NCBI GenBank assembly: GCA_003214215.1
Contig: QCLX01000012.1
Location: forward strand, 1-38,618
Source of the DNA: Prochlorococcus sp. AG-418-G18
GTDB lineage: Bacteria; Cyanobacteriota; Cyanobacteriia; PCC-6307; Cyanobiaceae
Direction of reading: 5' to 3'
Length of the DNA stretch: 38,618 bases
Numbering within the stretch: the stretch's first letter is position 1; the number at the start of each line of letters is the position of its first letter. Position numbers and translations under genes: made by a program. Below are positions 35,414 to 38,618 of this stretch, one piece after another. Under the pieces are notes generated by a model. That model was not told the DNA's origin, made no database searches, and saw only the letters and a list, made by a program, of their open reading frames with translations.

Positions 35414-36556
35414 CTATTTTTTACTGTTAGGTTCAAAAGGTAGTCTTTTCTCTGAGATAGTTGAAGCAGAAGTTGTGATTACTTCATCTTTTGCCAATAA
35501 TTGTTGATCCAAAATTTTCTGAAGATTCTCGGGAAGAGATTCTTTATTAAGAAGAAAAGTCTGGAATGCCTGAAATATATTAGCAACAACCATATACAAT
35601 AAAACTCCTGCTGGTAATGGGAAAAATAGAAACATGCCAGTAATCATGACCGGCGTAATTTTGTTGGCTGTAGATTGCTGTGGATTTGCAGGCATCCCTT
35701 GGCTAGACAAAACTTGTGAAAGAAGTAGAGTTAATCCAAAAGCACCAACTAGTGCAGCAATATCCCAATTGATAGCCCCATCTACATAAAACCCTACTTG
35801 ACCAAGAGCTTTAATAAAAAGAAAACCACTTTTTGCTGCTAATCCTGGAATTTTTGCTTCAATTGTTGCATCACCAGGTTTAATTGCTGTTACTGTTCCA
35901 TCTTGGGAAATTTTAAGATTCTCTGATCCTTTTGAAACCTTCCAAGTAGGCAGAAATTTTGATCCATTATCGTATTTGGATAAAACTTCAGAGTAGCTGT
36001 TTCCATTTGTTGTTTCTAAATTTACTTTTATGGATTCTTCTGTTCCTAATTTCGTTCCGTTTGGAATTGTGGCTATTACAGGAAAATGTGATTTTTCAGT
36101 AATAAAAATAGAGTGTCTAGGGGATTTATAAGGCTTTGGATCAATAGCTGCAATTTGATCTTGAGGAACGACTTTAAGATTTATGTTGTAAGGAACATCA
36201 GCAAATGGCGAGCCTCTAAGAGTTGCAAACAATGCAAATAGTACAGGCATTTGTACAATTAATGGAAGGCAACCTGCAAGAGGACTGCCAAACTCATTCA
36301 TTAGTTTCCCTAATTCTTCTTGCTGTTTCTTTGGATCACCTGAGAACTTAGATTTTATTTCTGCTTGCCTTTTTTGCATCACAGGTTGCGCAATCTTCAT
36401 CCTTCTTGCGCTTCTGATAGAACCTGCACTTAAAGGGAAAAGTGCAATTCTAATAACAACTGTTAATGCAACAATCGCTAAACCATAACTAGGCACTAAG
36501 CCGTAGAAAAAATCTAGAATCGGGATAAGTAATTTTTCAGAAATGAACCCTATCAC
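35414..36556 (-). CDS. yidC: YidC/Oxa1/Alb3 membrane protein insertase with an Ig-like insertion
   Basis: Inserts proteins into the plasma and thylakoid membranes. TM1 holds [10 protein letters not shown] with the key Arg36 region; [19 protein letters not shown] starts the cytoplasmic coiled-coil loop; TM2 lies in [17 protein letters not shown] (about 98-113); TM3 near 265-282; the last helices include [24 protein letters not shown]. Between TM2 and TM3 there are about 145 residues instead of the usual 20-30. Residues about 163-245 resemble a Big_2 Ig-like fold, with the typical ending [20 protein letters not shown]. By topology this lies on the periplasm/lumen side. As is usual outside the Gram-negative proteobacteria, the large P1 domain is missing. 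The extra domain may be a cyanobacterial trait. Confidence 0.93.
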   Translation of the reverse strand: MIGFISEKLLIPILDFFYGLVPSYGLAIVALTVVIRIALFPLSAGSIRSARRMKIAQPVMQKRQAEIKSKFSGDPKKQQEELGKLMNEFGSPLAGCLPLIVQMPVLFALFATLRGSPFADVPYNINLKVVPQDQIAAIDPKPYKSPRHSIFITEKSHFPVIATIPNGTKLGTEESIKVNLETTNGNSYSEVLSKYDNGSKFLPTWKVSKGSENLKISQDGTVTAIKPGDATIEAKIPGLAAKSGFLFIKALGQVGFYVDGAINWDIAALVGAFGLTLLLSQVLSSQGMPANPQQSTANKITPVMITGMFLFFPLPAGVLLYMVVANIFQAFQTFLLNKESLPENLQKILDQQLLAKDEVITTSASTISEKRLPFEPNSKK

Positions 36557-36628
36557 GATATTAAAGAGAGTGTAATTTTACTAGACATTTTATTTTACAG
36601 GAAAAGAAGGTTTTTGTAATTAACTTAA

Positions 36629-37042
36629 TTAGGATTTAGTAGCAAATCCTTCTACCTCGTTAAGATTTGGGATTTGTGTCCTTTTATTTATATTTTCCTC
36701 AATAAATTTTTGCTTTTCTCTGAATAGAGGTAGTGATTTCATTTCAACCTTTGATCCGTCATTAAGAATAAGAACCATATCACCATATGAACCGAATCCT
36801 CTTGGAATAGATCTTATCTCTTCAATATTACTTAATGAAACCTGTGTTTTGTTTTTACCAAACCATCCACCATCAATTGTAATTCTTTTGTTTGTAATCT
36901 TGTATCTCAACCACAAGGCTCTAACTATTGCGGCGAAGGTGAATGGCAAACCAAGAAGAGTAACACTTGCAAGTAGATTTATTATTAAATCACTTTTTGC
37001 AGGACCACCCTCGTAAAGGATTTCTTCGAGATTGTTAATCAT
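36629..37042 (-). CDS. membrane-anchored PH-domain (bPH2-like) protein
   Basis: A 137-residue protein with one or two N-terminal hydrophobic segments (INLLASVTLLGLPFTFAAIVRALWL, about residues 22-46), then a small beta-rich domain: YKITNKRITIDGGWFGKNKTQVSLSNIEEI and DMVLILNDGSKVEMKSL. The pattern R-(I/L)-x-x-x-x-G-(W/F)-F with a following IPRGFGSYGD loop is that of bacterial PH-like (DUF304/bPH2) domains. Its ATG overlaps the rnpA stop by four bases (ATGA), so the two are coupled. It stands where many bacteria have yidD between rnpA and yidC. Function unknown; a role in membrane insertion is an inference from position. Confidence 0.75.
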   Translation of the reverse strand: MINNLEEILYEGGPAKSDLIINLLASVTLLGLPFTFAAIVRALWLRYKITNKRITIDGGWFGKNKTQVSLSNIEEIRSIPRGFGSYGDMVLILNDGSKVEMKSLPLFREKQKFIEENINKRTQIPNLNEVEGFATKS

Positions 37043-37425
37043 TTGATTAGTCGAGATTTGAACATTAAGTTTTGAAATTCCTCCAAAAGTCTATTTTTAT
37101 CATTGCAGAAATCTCCAAATCTAAGGTTAACAAGTAACCAATAAGGTTTGTGGCTATTAATTTTATGTATATTTGATAATAACCACTCTTGCAGTATTCT
37201 CCTTATTCTATTTCTATCTACAGCTTTTTTAGAAACTTTTTTACTTATGGCTATTGCCACCCTCAAATTGTTTGAGGTATACGTACTTTTATGGGATAAG
37301 ATGATATCTGGATTTGATCTTGCCACCTTAAAAGTCATTAATTTTCCTTGATATTTTATTGAATTATTATGTATGTAATTAAAAGTCCTATGACCCTTTA
37401 AACGCATATCTCTGGGTAAGCCCAT
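37039..37425 (-). CDS. rnpA: ribonuclease P protein component
   Basis: Protein subunit of RNase P, which matures the 5' ends of tRNAs; it binds the leader with the catalytic RNA (rnpB is not in this window). The family motif VDRNRIRRILQEWL (about residues 69-82) with the basic RNR is intact, along with AIAISKKVSKKAV ahead of it. The start MGLPRDMRLKGHRTFNYIH is the usual LxxxxFxxV-like N-terminus. Length 128 is typical. It lies 12 bases downstream of rpmH, as in almost all bacteria. Confidence 0.94.
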   Translation of the reverse strand: MGLPRDMRLKGHRTFNYIHNNSIKYQGKLMTFKVARSNPDIILSHKSTYTSNNLRVAIAISKKVSKKAVDRNRIRRILQEWLLSNIHKINSHKPYWLLVNLRFGDFCNDKNRLLEEFQNLMFKSRLIK

Positions 37426-37437
37426 CGTAATTTAAAG

Positions 37438-37575
37438 TTAGACTGCTATTCTTTCTCTGCCTTTTTGTCTTCTGCTTTTAATGACTCTTCTACCAGTATG
37501 AGAACGCATTCTTACTCTAAAACCAGATACACGTTTTCTTTTTCTTGAAGTTCCGCCAAAAGTTCTTTTAGTCAT
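37438..37575 (-). CDS. rpmH: 50S ribosomal protein L34
   Basis: A 45-residue, extremely basic protein of the large subunit. On the minus strand the ATG at 37575 opens [20 protein letters not shown], followed by [20 protein letters not shown] and ERIAV, ending in TAA at 37438-37440. This is the standard cyanobacterial L34 sequence with its RMRTxxGRxVxxxRRxKGR core. The adjacent rnpA supports it. It is a very short gene and easy to overlook. Confidence 0.98.
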
Positions 37576-37605
37576 TTTTTTTATTATCCATAATTAATTT
37601 ATCAT

Positions 37606-38184
37606 TTAATCGATCACAATAGTCGAACTGCCTAAATAACTTGAAACTGTTTCCCCTTTAGGTTGCCCATATAAATGGAATTGGTATAAGCCTGATTTTT
37701 TTGGATTAATTACTTTTAAGACAATTGCATAACTTTCTTTATTATTGGGAATTGGTTTATAAGGATAAATATTTATTGAACGTAAGGATGATTCATCGGT
37801 ATTGATTTCAATATCAGCTGGAATATCTTCTAAACATTTTGTTCTACCCTCAAAACCACCGATTTTAACTTTACAAAAACTTATTTTTTCTTTCTTTAGA
37901 GCTGATTTAAATTTTTTAGGAAGGGCTAGATTGATTTTTAAGAGTTCATTATTTCTATCCATTGGCCTCAAGAAAAAGTAAATTGTGTTTCTGAATCTTT
38001 TTGTGTTTTGTTTTTGCAGCCACTTTAATCGTCTAAGCCCAGAGTTTTGGTCCCATTGGAATTCTAAGCCTGCCTTCGCGTCTTGGATGTTATGAACTAA
38101 TGGAGTTGAAAGTAAAATTGCAGGAATAAGAAAAAATTTTAAAATTTTAAAATTTAAAGTAAGTTTCTTTGCTTTTTTTAACAT
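37606..38184 (-). CDS. secreted DUF2808-family protein
   Basis: A 192-residue protein with a signal peptide: basic start, hydrophobic core FFLIPAILLSTPLV (about residues 17-30) and a probable cleavage after AKA near residue 38. The mature part GLEFQWDQNSGLRRLKWLQ, then NTIYFFLRPMDRNNELLKINLALP, LEDIPADIEI, SINIYPYKPIPNNKESYAIVLKVINPKKSGLYQFHLYG is the DUF2808 pattern, a cyanobacterial periplasmic/outer-envelope family. The beta-strand-rich C-terminus ends close to GSSTIVID. Its function is unknown. It is 30 bases downstream of... the rpmH start region on the same strand, but read-through into rpmH rather than shared function is the simplest view. Confidence 0.85.
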   Translation of the reverse strand: MLKKAKKLTLNFKILKFFLIPAILLSTPLVHNIQDAKAGLEFQWDQNSGLRRLKWLQKQNTKRFRNTIYFFLRPMDRNNELLKINLALPKKFKSALKKEKISFCKVKIGGFEGRTKCLEDIPADIEINTDESSLRSINIYPYKPIPNNKESYAIVLKVINPKKSGLYQFHLYGQPKGETVSSYLGSSTIVID

Positions 38185-38254
38185 TGATTAAATAAATTTT
38201 TGAAGGATTAACTAGCTTTATCCAGATTTTTAGTGGAAAATTCTTGTTTTAAGG

Positions 38255-38618
38255 TTAACACCTATCTGCTCTTAATTTTGAAGCGCCTCTTAGGTATGGA
38301 TGCTTAACAGTATTATTTGGTGGTAATAAAACTTGTGCCATTAATCTTATACAAAATTTGACATCATCATTAACATACATTTGTTGACAGTCTAAAAATG
38401 CTACTGTGTCGAGTTTATTACATTTTCTGGCAATTGAAGCAGGGAAGCATGCATCTAAATCTTTTGTTGAGGTGAATGTAATAGACAATAAATTTGTCTT
38501 ATTTATATGGTTTCGTGAAATTAATTCATCAATTAATTCTACTACTGCAACTTCTATCTCCTTAACAGAATTCCCAGATGCTGTTGTAGCTCCTCTAATA
38601 AACGCAATTTTATAATCA
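38255..38618 (-). CDS. aroH: AroH-type chorismate mutase, N-terminus cut by window
   Basis: Converts chorismate to prephenate for phenylalanine and tyrosine synthesis. The minus frame is open past the first in-window TTG to the window edge and reads FIRGATTASGN with the substrate-binding Arg (Bacillus subtilis Arg7), so the gene starts just outside. Later FTSTKDLDACFPA, CIRLM (Arg90 equivalent) and HPYLRGASKLR (Tyr108 equivalent) match the family. Against the Bacillus C-x-x-E-M-D-V segment this protein reads D-C-Q-Q-M-Y-V: Gln replaces Glu78 and Asp replaces Cys75. About 121 residues are present, near full length. An overlapping plus-strand ORF here is a shadow. Confidence 0.9.
   Translation of the reverse strand, partial: DYKIAFIRGATTASGNSVKEIEVAVVELIDELISRNHINKTNLLSITFTSTKDLDACFPASIARKCNKLDTVAFLDCQQMYVNDDVKFCIRLMAQVLLPPNNTVKHPYLRGASKLRADRC

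Noticed and set aside
38406-38615. Plus-strand ORF at the right edge
   Set aside because: It is antisense to a continuous minus-strand chorismate mutase with clear family motifs.

Overview
The window is about 38.6 kb of very AT-rich DNA. It almost certainly comes from a high-light-adapted Prochlorococcus or a very close marine picocyanobacterium. The evidence is the strong A/T bias, short intergenic gaps, weak ribosome binding sites, frequent TTG/GTG starts, and the right-hand gene set (rpmH-rnpA-PH-yidC-ycf46-serS-rseP-rpsN-pnp-cysQ-rsmI, a DUF2808 secreted protein and an AroH-type chorismate mutase). I inferred this from gene content and did not run a search.

Left region (1 to about 25.8 kb): a surface-polysaccharide (O-antigen/capsule) gene island. 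It begins with the 3' part of galE, then two plus-strand glycosyltransferases. A minus-strand block follows (12095 down to 3469): methyltransferase, GT32 glycosyltransferase, ABC flippase-like transporter, cupin, methyltransferase, DegT aminotransferase, GT4 glycosyltransferase and manC. Divergent from it is a tightly overlapped plus-strand operon (12278-17058) for GDP-heptose: gmhA, a heptose kinase, a fused guanylyltransferase-phosphatase, then a membrane GT2 and a sugar epimerase. Next come a minus-strand GT2, a plus-strand pair (HlpA-like transferase and a GT11 fucosyltransferase-like gene), and a minus-strand block (25813 down to 19886): GT32, O-antigen polymerase/ligase, gmd, WcaJ-type initiating transferase and fcl.

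The genes fit one Wzy-like scheme. ManC makes GDP-mannose and Gmd dehydrates it. Fcl leads to GDP-L-fucose, while the DegT enzyme probably leads to a GDP-4-amino sugar of the perosamine type. GmhA/HddA/HddC-GmhB make GDP-heptose. The WcaJ-like enzyme loads the first sugar on a lipid carrier, several glycosyltransferases extend it, the MsbA/PglK-like ABC protein probably flips it, and the O-antigen polymerase/ligase finishes it. No Wzx, Wzz, phosphomannomutase or sugar acyltransferase is visible in the window.

Boundary: tRNA-Arg(UCU) at 25830-25903, with a good promoter, separates the island from a core-like region.

Right region (26 to 38.6 kb): housekeeping genes for translation, RNA processing, membrane-protein insertion and sulfur/nucleotide metabolism, nearly all on the minus strand. 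Points of interest include a YidC with a roughly 100-residue Ig-like (Big_2-like) insertion, a chorismate mutase whose usual catalytic Glu position is Gln with an Asp three residues earlier, cysQ squeezed between two opposite genes with no spacer, and an uncharacterised helix-turn-helix protein.
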